Under the pieces are notes generated by a model. That model was not told where the DNA came from. It saw only the letters and a list, made by a program, of their open reading frames with translations, and ran no database searches. Of a DNA stretch of 64,000 nt, positions 10,326 to 20,514 are shown piece after piece. This stretch comes from Adenophora triphylla var. japonica (Eukaryota > Streptophyta > Magnoliopsida > Asterales > Campanulaceae). Numbering within the stretch: the first letter of the stretch is position 1; each line of letters starts with the position of its first letter. The stretch covers positions 682,001 to 746,000 of the forward strand of contig JAFEMH010000342.1 of assembly GCA_022495995.1 (NCBI GenBank), given 5' to 3'. Made by a program: the position numbers and the translations under genes.

Positions 10326-13300
10326 ACGACGAATGACATTCGGCCGTCCACTCAAAATTTTTCGTCCCCCTCAAAGCTTTGAAGAAGGGGAGAGACCTTT
10401 CCGCTGACTTGGCTATGAAGCGACCTAGGGCTGCCACCCTTCCATTAAGTCGCTGCATCTCCTTGATACTGGTGGGCTCCTGCATGTCGACTAGAGGCTT
10501 GATTTTTTCTGGATTGGCTTCTATGCCTCGCTGGGACACCATAAAACCAAGAAAGTTTCCCGCTGCTACTCCAAATACGCACTTGCTCGGGTTAAGCTTC
10601 ATGTCGTTTGCTCGTAGATTGGCGAACCTTTCCCTTAGGTCGACTACGTGACGTCCGGTCTTTGTTTTGATGACCATATCGTCGACGTAAGCTTCCATGT
10701 TTCGGCCAATCTGTGAAGCAAAGACTTTGTTTACCATGCGTTGGTTGGTCGCACCTGCTTTCTTTAACCCAAATGGCATCATATTGTAGCAATAGATGCC
10801 TCCAGCTGCTTGAAATGTCGTCTTCACTATGTCATCCTCATGCATCTTGATCTGATGATAGCCTGAATAGGCATCGAGGAAGCTGAGGGTGGAGTGTCCA
10901 GCAATAGAATCAACAAGCTTGTCGATTCGGGGTAGAGGATAGCTGTCTTTTGGGCAAGCAAGGTTGAGGTTGGTGAAGTCGACCCACATTCTCCACTTGC
11001 CATTTGACTTCTTCACCATGACCACATTGGCTAACCAGGTTGTATGTGTAGCCTCCTTTATTATACCTGCACTCAAAAGTTTTTGTACCTCGTGTTTATA
11101 GCCTCCTCTTTGTCACGAGCGAAGCTTCTCAATTTCTGGGGTTTGGGCTTTATGGTCGGGTTGACCTCCAGTCTGTGAACAGCGACCTCCTCCTTGATCC
11201 ATTTCATATATTCTACTCGCCATGCAAAGACGTCATTGCTTTCTTTAAGTAGCTCGACAATCTCTAACCTATCTTCAGGTGACAATTGCTTTCCAATCTG
11301 AATTTTCTGCTCGGGATAGGAAGGATTTGTAATCACTGCTTCCAACTCGTCTACAGGCTCTAGCTCTGGACCATCTCTGAATTGTAGGGTTTCAATGATG
11401 ATTTCTCTAACCCTCTGTCTTTCCCTGGCCCCCAAGTGGGGAGCTTCTTCAGCTATCATCTCATCCAGCTCATCTGCAATCTCATTGGTGGTGCCCCCCG
11501 AGTTATTGTCGATCTGGAGGCATAGCTTGCCTATGGAGACTTGATCGACCATAACTGTATCCGGATCGACCATGGTGACTTCAGAGTGACGTGTCGACTC
11601 AGTCATGATCTCGTCATGTGAGCGATAGGTCGACTCTTCCACAATGGTGATCGTAGATAGTCGAGCAGTTTTGGTGACTGACTGAGACAGCCTTAGGTAT
11701 CCTTCCGCATTTTCAACCTCCAGTTCCCTCTTATTTCTTTCTCGAAGGACATGATCAAGGTATGCTCGAGTTGTGCCTTGTACACAGCCGACTCCAGCTG
11801 GCATGGGGAATTTAACTCGCTGATGGGGGATTAAGGCCACCATTCCAAGTGCGACCTGGCCAGGGATACCAAGTATAGCAGCATAATCACTGTTCACATC
11901 AATAACAATAAATTTTACCTTGGAAACGACCCTGTAGGGGTGTTGACCTAGGTCGATGTCTAGCTCGATCTGTCCTTTGGCATCGACTCGGTGGTTGGTG
12001 AAGCCTTCCAATCTGCCATCATACCGTTCGAGCTGCTCATTCGAGAGACCCATCTCCTGGAACGTTTTATAGAACAGAATATCCTTGCAGGCCCCCGTGT
12101 CGACTAAGAGTCTGCTCGTCGTACATCCATCAATGAGTCCTAGGATGACGAGAACTTGCTCTCTAGCCGCCTTATTAGTTGCTAGCTCATTCGGATAAAA
12201 GCTAATCACCTCATCCCTGACGTAGCTCCTTGGCGGCACATGTGGGGCTTTGTTGAGCTGGAAAATCTTATGCTTGATGGCTGTGTTGCTGGCTTGCTCA
12301 GTGATGACGCCCAAATTCATCCTAGGCTGCCTCGGCTCTGGATGTCCACCCGCAGGTCGCTCACCACCGCCTGCTTGAGGCCTTTTCACGTACGCGTCGA
12401 GTCTTCCCTGATCGACCATCCTCTGAATGATACGCTTCAGGCTCATACAATCCTCCGTAGTATGGCCCGTATCCTTGTGATACTCGCAGTATTTGGTGTT
12501 GTCCCTTCTGAACTTATTTGTTGGGTTCATAGGGGCAGGTGGGGCTAGCTCGACCGCATTCATTATTTCAGTTCGACTCACCGTTAGGGGAGTGAAAGCT
12601 TCGGGCACTTTCTCGGTCACCCTGGTTCTATTCTTGCCATTCTTATTGTTTCCCCCATTCTTGGCTGAGTCCTTTTTATCATCAGCGACCTCAGTCTTGG
12701 GGCCTTTCCCATTTTTCTTCTCTTTTCTTTCCTCGGCCAAAGCTACATTGTAGGCCTTCTCGAACAACTCTTGGCGGACCTCAGTCTTGGGGCCTTTCCC
12801 ATTTTTCTTCTCTTTTCTTTCCTCGGCCAAAGCTATATTGTAGGCCTTCTCGAACAACTCTTGGCGAGTAGTAACTGTCCGAACTGTTAGCTCGTAGTCC
12901 ATATCTGCTGAAGTAATTCCACTCCTGAAACAATTGATTACCTCCCTGTCTGTGAGGTCCTCCTTGATTTTGTCAACCATCTCTTTAAACTTGGTGTAGT
13001 AGCTCATTGAGCTTTCATTTTTTCCTTGCACCAAGTTGTTTAGATCAGTGACTGTCATCTTCCTAGCTCCAGCAGTCGAGAAGCGCTCCAGAAATTTCTT
13101 CCTCATGTAAGACCAAGTCGAGATACAACCTGGTGCCAAGTCATTGAACCAAGTGAGGGCTGCCTTAGTGAGCGTGCTTGTAAGTGCCTTGCACATCATG
13201 TCGTCCTCATGGGAGACAAAGCACATGGTAGCCTCCAAGTGTTGTATATGGCTTTTGGCGTTGGTCGCACCCGAATACTTCTCTAGGACTGGCAATCTGA

Positions 13301-14360
13301 AACCTAGCGGAGGTCGACAGTCGAGCAACTCCTTGGACAAAGGTCGAAGAGCGAAACCTTCTCGCTCATCCTTTCTAACATCCTCTTTCTTATCAGCTTC
13401 CCACTGCTCAAACTTCTTCTTCCATAGGAGCCATTCTCTAGCATCTGGCATGTCGTCCCTAGCATGGGATACATCATTTGACCTTTACCTCTCTTCATTG
13501 TGATTCTTTCTCTCAGAGTTGGCTCTGTGTCTGTCACTTCTAGGGGGAGTTATCTCTCTGCCCCTCCTATTCCTGTGGGAAGGTGACCTTACTGACTGAA
13601 TTGGCGACCTGCGCCTATCATCTATAAGTGGCGACCTGCGTCTGTCTTCTCTTAGTGGCGACCTGCGCCTATCCTCTCTGGGTGGCGACCTGCGCCTACC
13701 CTCTCTTAGAGGCGACCTGCGCCCATTTCTTTCCCTATGGGACTGCGACCTTTGTGTCCGGGCCGGTGATCCACGCAAACTTCGACTTGCCTCTAGTTGT
13801 CGTCTTAGATCCGACTGGGCTTCATGCTCTCTATTCCTGTTGAGGCTGGCCCTCAGATCGTCACTCGGAACGTGGATAGGGGAGTGAGGCCGTTGCACTA
13901 TCCTTTGCTCGACATTCTGTCCCACGGTCTCATTTGGCCTAGCACTCCTAGCATGCTGCCTGTTAGAAACCTGAGAGGGAGCCACCCTCTCTGACCTTCT
14001 GTCAGCCTGCTCTGCCTCCTCCATTGCTATTAATTCTGCTAGGATTTGAGCTCGCTCCAACAGCATCTCCTTTCTGCTTAGGGGATTGGATGAGGGACCT
14101 GCCCTGTTTCCAGCATTCATCTGCCCTATTTGACGCTTTGGAAGAGGTGGAGCTCCCTGTCCTTCCATAGGTCGTTTGTCCCTCCTCCCATCTGGCAATC
14201 ACCGGCCATCAGCAAGACTATTAGATCGAGTTGCCCTAGCATGATGACACGATGGAGGGGGAGGAGGCAAATTAGCATTTCCAGCGTTTACATTGGCGTT
14301 AGTGTTTCCTTCGTTGTGGTCAAGTGAGGCTTCAGATACATGTCCATCCGAAGTTACCAT
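10326..14360 (-). pseudogene. gag-protease-RT polyprotein of element B, three breaks, C-terminus lost
   Basis: The likely start is the ATG at 14358-14360. Domains in order: an arginine/serine-rich N-terminus with nine-residue RRRSP repeats (13610-13730); gag (MRKKFLERFSTAG, ELFEKAYN); a zinc-knuckle-like CEYHKDTGHTTEDC; an aspartic protease with LLVDTGACKDIL; and reverse transcriptase with the active site AYVDDMVIK. Breaks are TGA at 14199-14201 (fits CGA to TGA), TAA at 13485-13487, and a one-base deletion near 11100, where the frame passes from NTRYKNF to the SAGIIKEATHTTWLANVV frame. Segments on both sides of each stop are in the same frame. The insertion of A at 10326 removed RNase H and integrase from view. 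Confidence 0.88.
12691..12866 (-). repeat. 90-base in-frame tandem duplication in gag of element B
   Basis: Two nearly identical 90-base copies start at 12691 and 12781. They duplicate 30 residues containing RQELFEKAYN and EERKEKKNGKGPKTEV. The frame is kept, and the copies differ by one or two bases (N-V versus N-I), so the duplication is recent. Confidence 0.85.
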
Positions 14361-14400
14361 AATTGCAGGTTGAAAAACAAGCTTTCGAGGTCAAGTATGC

Positions 14401-14425
14401 ACGAGTTCCCGGCAATGGAACCAAA
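14401..14425 (-). promoter_or_regulatory. Probable primer-binding site of element B
   Basis: The minus strand next to the LTR reads TTTGGTTCCATTGCCGGGAA. It resembles the TGGCGCCGTTGCCGGGGA class of plant gypsy PBS with several substitutions. I cannot assign the tRNA. Confidence 0.5.
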
Positions 14426-14426
14426 C

Positions 14427-14993
14427 TGATGCCGCAGGAAATGTGCTTATCGATCTTCCTCCACGTGGCAGGACTATTCACCTGACTCCTTGACCTGAAA
14501 TCAGAATCCACGACTAGCCGGATATGTCTCCGGCTTAGACCCTCGGGCGTGAGAGTAAGTATACGTATTGAAGAGCAAATAATGTATTGAACAAAGATAA
14601 TATTCAGATAACAAAATTGCAGTTACCTCATAACCGTTGTAGTGGTAATGTATTTATAGTTGATGAGTGGGGTATATTTTGTGGGGCTACATGAGCTCCG
14701 TGATTTGAGGAACGGTTACATGTCATGCGAACGTGTCCCCGAATGGCTCCTGAATGGTAGGGAACCAGTTATGGAAATAATAGAAGCACGTGCGCCTGGA
14801 TCCGTTAGGTCGACGCTCAGTTGGTAGGTTGAGGTCGCCATTTGGGGATAGGTCGACCTGACTGATGGGTAGATTTGGATCGTACCCGAAGTAGGATTTG
14901 GATCGTTGGATCGGACTAAGTTAGGTCGGGACCTGATAGGCCGGACAATGAACTTAAGTCGACTGGGCTTTACTCGCTTGGCCCAGCCCAACA
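14427..14993 (-). repeat. 5' LTR of element B (567 bp)
   Basis: In plus orientation it runs from TGATGCCGCAGG to gcccagcccaaca, so the minus strand starts TGTTGGGCTGGG. It sits next to the PBS and 66 bases upstream of the gag ATG. The right flank is the AT-rich tandem repeat, so B inserted into that array. Confidence 0.75.
14651..14660 (-). promoter_or_regulatory. TATA box of the element B LTR
   Basis: The minus strand reads ACTATAAATA in the middle of the LTR, in the orientation that would transcribe gag-pol. Confidence 0.6.
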
Positions 14994-15104
14994 CTTTTGG
15001 TATGCTCAGTACTGATTTTATTTTAAAAAAAGTTATATAAAAAAGTTAAGAATTTTTAAAGAAATAAAAGTATATAATAGAAGAGGGACGAACAATAGCA
15101 TATA

Positions 15105-15390
15105 CTCCCTCCGTTCCAGCCCAATTGATACCAAATTTTTGGACACACAGATTAAGGAAAAGTAAGAGAGAGAAAAAGTGGAAGAAAATGTTGTGAGTAT
15201 GAAAAATTAAATAGGAGAGAGAATGAGTGAAAGGAATAGTGATTTGATTGGTGTTGTGAGTGTAAAAGTAAAATATGAGAGAGAATGAGTGGGAAAAATA
15301 GTAAAAATTCCCTTTCATTTTGGACAGTCTCAATTGAGCTGGGACGGACCAAAAAAGAAATAAGTCTCAATTGGGCTGGGACGGAGGGAG
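15105..15390. mobile_element. Stowaway-like MITE (286 bp)
   Basis: Terminal inverted repeats of 23 bases (CTCCCTCCGTTCCAGCCCAA and onwards) match with one mismatch. TA dinucleotides flank both ends, as expected for Stowaway (Tc1/mariner-type). The interior has no coding capacity. The element is the same family as the MITE at 27764-28050. Confidence 0.85.
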
Positions 15391-15813
15391 TATACTTTTT
15401 AATTTATTTATATATATTTTTTTTGATAAATAAAACTATTTGAGATGTTGGTTAGTAGTGAATTTTTTTACAAAAAGTTATATAAAAAAGTTAAGAATTT
15501 TTAAAGAAATAAAAGTATATAATAGAAGAGGGACGAACAATAGCATATATACACTTTTAATTTTTTTTTATATTTTTTTTTTTGGATAAATAAAACTATT
15601 TGAGATGTTGGTTAGTACTGATTTTTTTTTTAAAAAAAAGTTATATAAAAAAGTTAAGAATTTTTAAAGAAATAAAAGTGTATAATAGAAGAGGGACGGA
15701 CAATAGCATATATACTTTTTTATTTTTTTTACAAAAAGTTAAATAAAAAAAGTTAAGAATTTTTAAAGAAATAAAATTATATAATAGAAGGGGGACGGAC
15801 AATAGCATATATA

Positions 15814-15991
15814 CTCCCTCCGTCCCTGAAAGATTGTCTCATTTGCCATTTTGACTTGTCCCAAAAAGCATGTCCCATTTCTAAACTTAGGCATGAATGT
15901 TAGTGCAAATCTACTAAGGTACAAGAAGGTGAAGCTCTTCCTTAATAATTGCAAAATGTACAACAAGACAATCTTTTAGGATCGGAGGGAG
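15814..15991. mobile_element. Second Stowaway-like MITE (178 bp), different family
   Basis: The ends are CTCCCTCCGTCCCTGAAAGA and the imperfect complement of its start on the right (aatcttttaggatcggaggg), flanked by TA. The interior is unrelated to the 286 bp MITE. It lies at the same position of the tandem repeat unit as the first MITE. Confidence 0.8.
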
Positions 15992-16247
15992 TACATTTTT
16001 ATTTTTTTTATATATTTTTTTTGATAAATAAAACTATTTGAGATGTTAGTTAGTATTGAATTAAAAAAAAAGTTATATAAACAAAGTTAAGAATTTTTAA
16101 AGAAATGAAAGTATATAATAGAAAAAGAGAGACGGACAATAGCATTTACTTTTTTAATTTTTTTAATTTTTTTTTGTATAAATAAAACTATTTGAGATGT
16201 TAGTTAGTACTGAAATTAAAAAAAATTATATAAAAAAAGTTAAGAAT

Positions 16248-17966
16248 AAATTTTTGTCACCATACGAAAAATTGTGTAGTAGAGCGTAAACATCGCCACA
16301 TTGTGGAGATGTGTTTGTGTCTTATGGCTAAAGCCAAAGTTCCTTATAAATTTTGGTTAGAAGCTTTCAACACTACCGTGTATCTTATTAATCGGCTTTC
16401 TATGCGTCAACATAAGTTTTTGTCACCACACGAAAAATTGTGGAAACGAAAGCCTGAATATCGTTTTCTTAGGTTTTCGGTTGTTCTTGCTTTCCTTATG
16501 TTGTTCCTACCAATGCACACAAACTTATGTCAAAATCAATTCACTGCATTTTTCTTGGTTATGATGATATACGTAAAGGATATCGTTGTATGGATTTGAC
16601 TAATAGAAAAATTTATATATCAAGACATGTGGTATTTGATGAAGTTTCTTTTCCTTGGCAAGATCCAAATACGAATAAATTATTATCAGGTGCAAATTGG
16701 CTGCCATTGTCTTCAGCTGTCAACATGGAACATCACCTTGGGCCTTATCCTACTGCCAGTTCACTTCCAGTTGATACTTCCATTCCTTCAATAGCCGGTA
16801 TCTTTTCTGGGCACCAGGTCCTCACTCGGCCAGATTCCTTGCAGTCAGCCTCTCCTCTGCCTGGCCTTGTCCAAACTGGTGAATCCATGCAACATGCTGT
16901 CACTAATCATTCCAGACTAGTTTTTTCGAATTCTCCTGTACCCTTGCATCTTCCGAAATTGTCACCAGATCCTCCTCCTTCTTCAGCTCGTAACATCAGC
17001 AACTCTCCTAGTCTCCACTCTTCCCCCGAGCCTCTTGCTAATTCTCCCATGAACTCTCACACCCCATCATCAGCAGATTCCAGCAATCTGTCCACTCTTC
17101 CGCTCCATTATCGAGGTCTGCAAGACTTACTTGATACTACTACTCCGTGTTCAATGCAGTATAGTCTAACTGCATTTCAGGAGGATCCTCTCTATGAACC
17201 GCACACATTCAAGCAAACGTCGAAATTCGGTCATTGGCAATCTGCAATGAAAGAGGAAATTTCAGCCCTTCATAAGAACAAGACATGGTCCCTTGTTCCA
17301 TATCAGCCTCAGATGAACGTTGTAGGTTGTCGGTGGATTTATAAGGTTAAACGGAAAGCTGACGGTTCAATTGATAGATACAAGGCTCGCTTAGTGGCTC
17401 AGGGGTTCACCCAACAAGCTGGTATTGACTATGACGAGACTTTTAGTCCCGTTGTGAAGCCTTCCACCATTCGCACAGTCCTCTCAGTGGTTCACTCTCG
17501 GCAATGGGACATAAAAAAGCTTGATCTTCGCAATGTATTCCTAAATGGTTTACTTCATGATGAGGTTTACATGAAACAACCATCGGGGTTTATTGATTCC
17601 ACTACTCCTGGCCATGTTTGCAAGATTCATAAGGCACTCTATGGTTGGAAACAATCCCCTCATGCTTGGTTTCAACGTTTACAAGAATTTCTCCTTCGGA
17701 AGGGCTTCTTCAACAGTCGTTCTGATTCTTTATTGTTTATTCGACATTCGTTTGAGGCTACTACTATCATCCTAGTCTACGTAGACGACATTATTATTAC
17801 AGGTTCTTCTTCCTCTGCTGTTTCGTCGATTATTGATGCCATCTATAATACATTTGATAGTCGTCAACCGGGTGATCTAAGCTTCTTCCTGGGATTAGAA
17901 GCAATACGTACTCGTGATACCCTACATACAAGACATGGTCCCTTGTTCCATATCAGCCTCAGATGA
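16248..17966 (+). pseudogene. Copia integrase C-terminal part and first RT unit of element X
   Basis: The integrase part starts at VERKHRHIVEM and includes FWLEAFNTTVYLINRL and FLSPHEKLW. A frameshift near 16470 moves the reading into the frame of SKSIHCIFLGYDDIRKGYRC and VVFDEVSFPW. A serine/proline-rich linker follows (about 16690-17170), then RT with [42 protein letters not shown] and the active site YVDDIIITG. The frame ends at 17966, where the duplicated unit begins. It starts with a 27-base stretch (16250-16276) that repeats 16423-16449. Confidence 0.85.
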
Positions 17967-19188
17967 ACGTTGTAGGTTGTCGGTGGATTTATAAGGTTAA
18001 ACGGAAAGCTGATGGTTCAATTGATAGATACAAGGCTCGCTTAGTGGCTCAGGGGTTCACCCAAGAAGCTGGTATTGACTATGACGAGACTTTTAGTCCC
18101 GTTGTGAAGCCTTCCACCATTCGCACAGTCCTCTCAGTGGTTCACTCTCGGAAATGGGACATAAAAAAGCTTGATGTTCGCAATGTATTCCTAAATGGTT
18201 TACTTCATGATGAGGTTTACATGAAACAACCACCGGGGTTTATTGATTCCACTACTCCTGACCATGTTTGCAAGCTTCATAAGGCACTCTATGGTTGGAA
18301 ACAATCCCCTCATGCTTGGTTTCAACGTTTACAAGAATTTCTCTTTCGGCAGGGCTTCTTCAACAGTCGTTCTGATTCTTTATTGTTTATTCGACATTCG
18401 TTTGAGGCTACTACTATCATCCTAGTCTACGTAGACGACATTATTATTACATGTTCTTCTTCCTCTGCTGTTTCGTCGATTATTGATGCCATCTATAATA
18501 CATTTGACAGACGTCGACCGGGTGATCTAAGCTTCTTCCTGGGATTAGAAGCAATACGTACTCGTGATACCCTACATACAAGACATGGTCCCTTGTTCCA
18601 TATCAGCCTCAGATGAACGTTGTAGGTTGTCGGTGGATTTATAAGGTTAAACGGAAAGCTGACGGTTCAATTGATAGACACAAGGCTCGCTTAGTGGCTC
18701 AGGGGTTCACCCAAGAAGCTGGTATTGACTATGACGAGACTTTTAGTCCCATTGTGAAGCCTTCCACCATTTGCACAGTCCTCTCAGTGGTTCACTCTCG
18801 GCAATGGGACATCAAACAGCTTGATGTTCGCAATGCATTCTTAAATGGTTTACTTCATGATGAGGTTTACATGAAACAACCACCGGGGTTTATTGATTCC
18901 ACTACTCCTGACCATGTTTGCAAGCTTCATAAGGCACTCTATGGTTGGAAACAATTCCCTCGTGCTTGGTTTCAACATTTACAAGAATTTCTCCTTCGGC
19001 AGGGCTTCTTCAACAGTTGTTCTGATTCTTCATTGTTTATTCGACATTCGTTTGAGGCTACTACTATCATCCTAGTCTACGTAGACGACATTATTATTAC
19101 AGGTTCTTCTTCCTCAGACAGTCGTCGACCGGGTGATCTAAGCTTCTTCCTGGGATTAGAAGCAATACGTACTCGTGATACCCTACAT
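17281..19188 (+). repeat. Tandem triplication of the RT core, 650 bp period
   Basis: Units start at 17281, 17931 and 18581, exactly 650 bases apart. Each begins agacatggtcccttgttcca and ends at ctcgtgataccctacat. The copies differ at only a few per cent of positions. The third has lost 39 bases in frame (13 residues after the YVDD region) and continues into RNase H. Because 650 is not a multiple of three, each junction shifts the frame, and the stop of one copy overlaps the first ATG of the next as ATGA (17963-17966 and 18613-18616). Confidence 0.95.
17963..18616 (+). pseudogene. Second RT unit of element X
   Basis: A 217-residue open frame from [11 protein letters not shown] to the ATGA overlap with the third unit. 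It holds the RT palm region including YVDDIIIT, but lacks the thumb/connection and RNase H that follow in a normal copia pol. It is a product of the 650 bp tandem duplication and is not a separate gene. The glycine after IIIT in copies one and three is cysteine here. Confidence 0.85.
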
Positions 19189-19960
19189 CTGGGTCAGTCT
19201 CGCTATGCTCTTGACCTCCTCACTCGGTTTAATATGACGGACTGCAAACCTACGTCTTCACCTGCCGTCCCTCATACTCGGCTATCTGGTCAGGATGGCG
19301 ACCTATTACCTGACCCTACCACCTATCGGAGTTTAGTTGGTGGCCTACAATATCTCACATTGACATGCCTTGACATCGCGTTTTCCGTAAATCAGGTCTG
19401 TCAGTTTATGCACCAACCTCGTACTACTCATTTGGTGGCAGCCAAACGAATCCTTCCCTTCGTCAAAGGAACTACTCATCTTGGCCTCACCATCCATCGC
19501 TCATCATCTTTATCAATATGTGCCTACTCCGATGTCGATTGGGTGGGTGATCCCGATAATCGTCGTTCCACCATTGGAGCTTGCATCTTTATTGGTCCTA
19601 ATCTTATTTCTTGGATTGCCAAGAAACAAACTACTGTCTCTCATTCCAGCAGTGAAGCTGAGTATCGTGCCCTTGCGAAAACCACTATCGAACTTAGGTG
19701 GTTTTCTTATTTGTTCCGTGAACTACGTCTTCCATTTACTCCTCCGTCCTTATTTTGTGATAATCTTTCTACACTTCACATGGCTCGCAACCCAGTTTTT
19801 CATGCCCGCACTCGGCACATTGATTGAGATTGATTATCACTTTATTTGTGAGTTGGTCACACATGGTTTTCTAAAGTTACACTATGTCTCTACCGATGAT
19901 CAGCTTGCCGATATATTCACGAAAGGACTTTCAAAACCCTCGTGTGGTCCTTTTAGCAAC
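18613..19960 (+). pseudogene. Third RT unit and RNase H of element X
   Basis: RT (YVDDIIITG, then the 39-base deletion, then [14 protein letters not shown]) continues into the connection and RNase H ([53 protein letters not shown]). At 19827 the frame stops in HID, after a short duplicated attgattgagattgat. The next frame carries on with EIDYHFICELV, STDDQLADIFTKGL, the usual end of copia pol. The sequence then changes character near 19945. Confidence 0.85.
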
Positions 19961-20514
19961 CTTTTCGAATACAGTCCAAGCACTGGCTTCAAGTGTAACT
20001 CCAGTGGCCCCCGCCACTCTCGAGAACACTTTCCTGATGGAGAAATCACTGAGATCCAAGCAAGGATGCCTCGCATGGACATCCAGGGTGTCGAATCAAT
20101 TTCTATAGACCCTACCAAGTATGGTCTGCTCCCCCTAAAGTTAAATTTCCGTACATGGAACAGTTTGATGGAACCACTTGCCCCAAAACTCATATCGAAA
20201 AGTTTGTTTTGCTTTGCTCTCGATGATTCTGCCTGAAGAGGTGATGCCCCAAGGTTCCATTGATCCTTGAAAGGAACAACCTTGAAGTTGTTTTTGCAAT
20301 TAAAGTGTGCAGGGAAGCATACTTGGGCCCAAGTGTCTAAACAATTTCTGAATAAGTACCAAGCAAATCTGCATTAGCAAACAAATAGAAGGGATCTCCA
20401 AGGTACTACCCAGAGAGAGAGAGAACAAGATTGTCTCGGAATTTTACCAGCACTGGAACTTCAAGCTCTCATAGATCATGACTCCGCTCACGGATGTCGA
20501 GCAAAAGGAGATCT
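19946..20514 (+). pseudogene. Gag fragment of element D
   Basis: Frame-shifted plus-strand gag. One frame gives FPYMEQFDGTTCPKTHIEKF, matching the PEMEKFDGTKCPKTHID region of element A gag. Further on, FYQHWNFKLS, a stop, then IMTPLTDVEQKEI matches the FYKRWNWKLSEIMDPLSKEEQ region. It is cut at 20514 by element C inside the gag domain. Confidence 0.7.

Larger units (their letters stand above)
10326..14993 (-). mobile_element. Element B: Ty3/gypsy retrotransposon, cut by element A
   Basis: Minus-strand element with 5' LTR (14427-14993), PBS (14401-14425) and gag-protease-RT (10326-14360). The rest of pol and the 3' LTR lie beyond element A, outside the window. The RT frame ends in FEWTAECHSS exactly at the LTR boundary of A. 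Confidence 0.85.
15003..16247. repeat. AT-rich tandem repeat, ~160 bp unit, about 5.5 copies
   Basis: The unit begins gttagtactga, passes through aaagttatataaaaaagtta, gaatttttaaagaaataaaa and gacggacaatagcatatata, and ends aaactatttgagatgttg. Copies start near 15003, 15450, 15611, about 15725 (partial), 16049 and 16202 (partial). Copies one and four are split by MITEs. Without the MITEs the period is about 150-160 bases. The array is bounded by the element B LTR on the left and copia fragment X on the right, so its original extent is unknown. It has no coding content. Confidence 0.8.
16248..19945 (+). mobile_element. Element X: Ty1/copia fragment without LTRs
   Basis: Plus-strand remnant holding the integrase C-terminal part, RT (triplicated) and RNase H. 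Gag, protease, the integrase N-terminus and both LTRs are absent. The left edge joins the tandem repeat array; the right edge passes into gypsy gag sequence of element D without an LTR. Confidence 0.8.
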
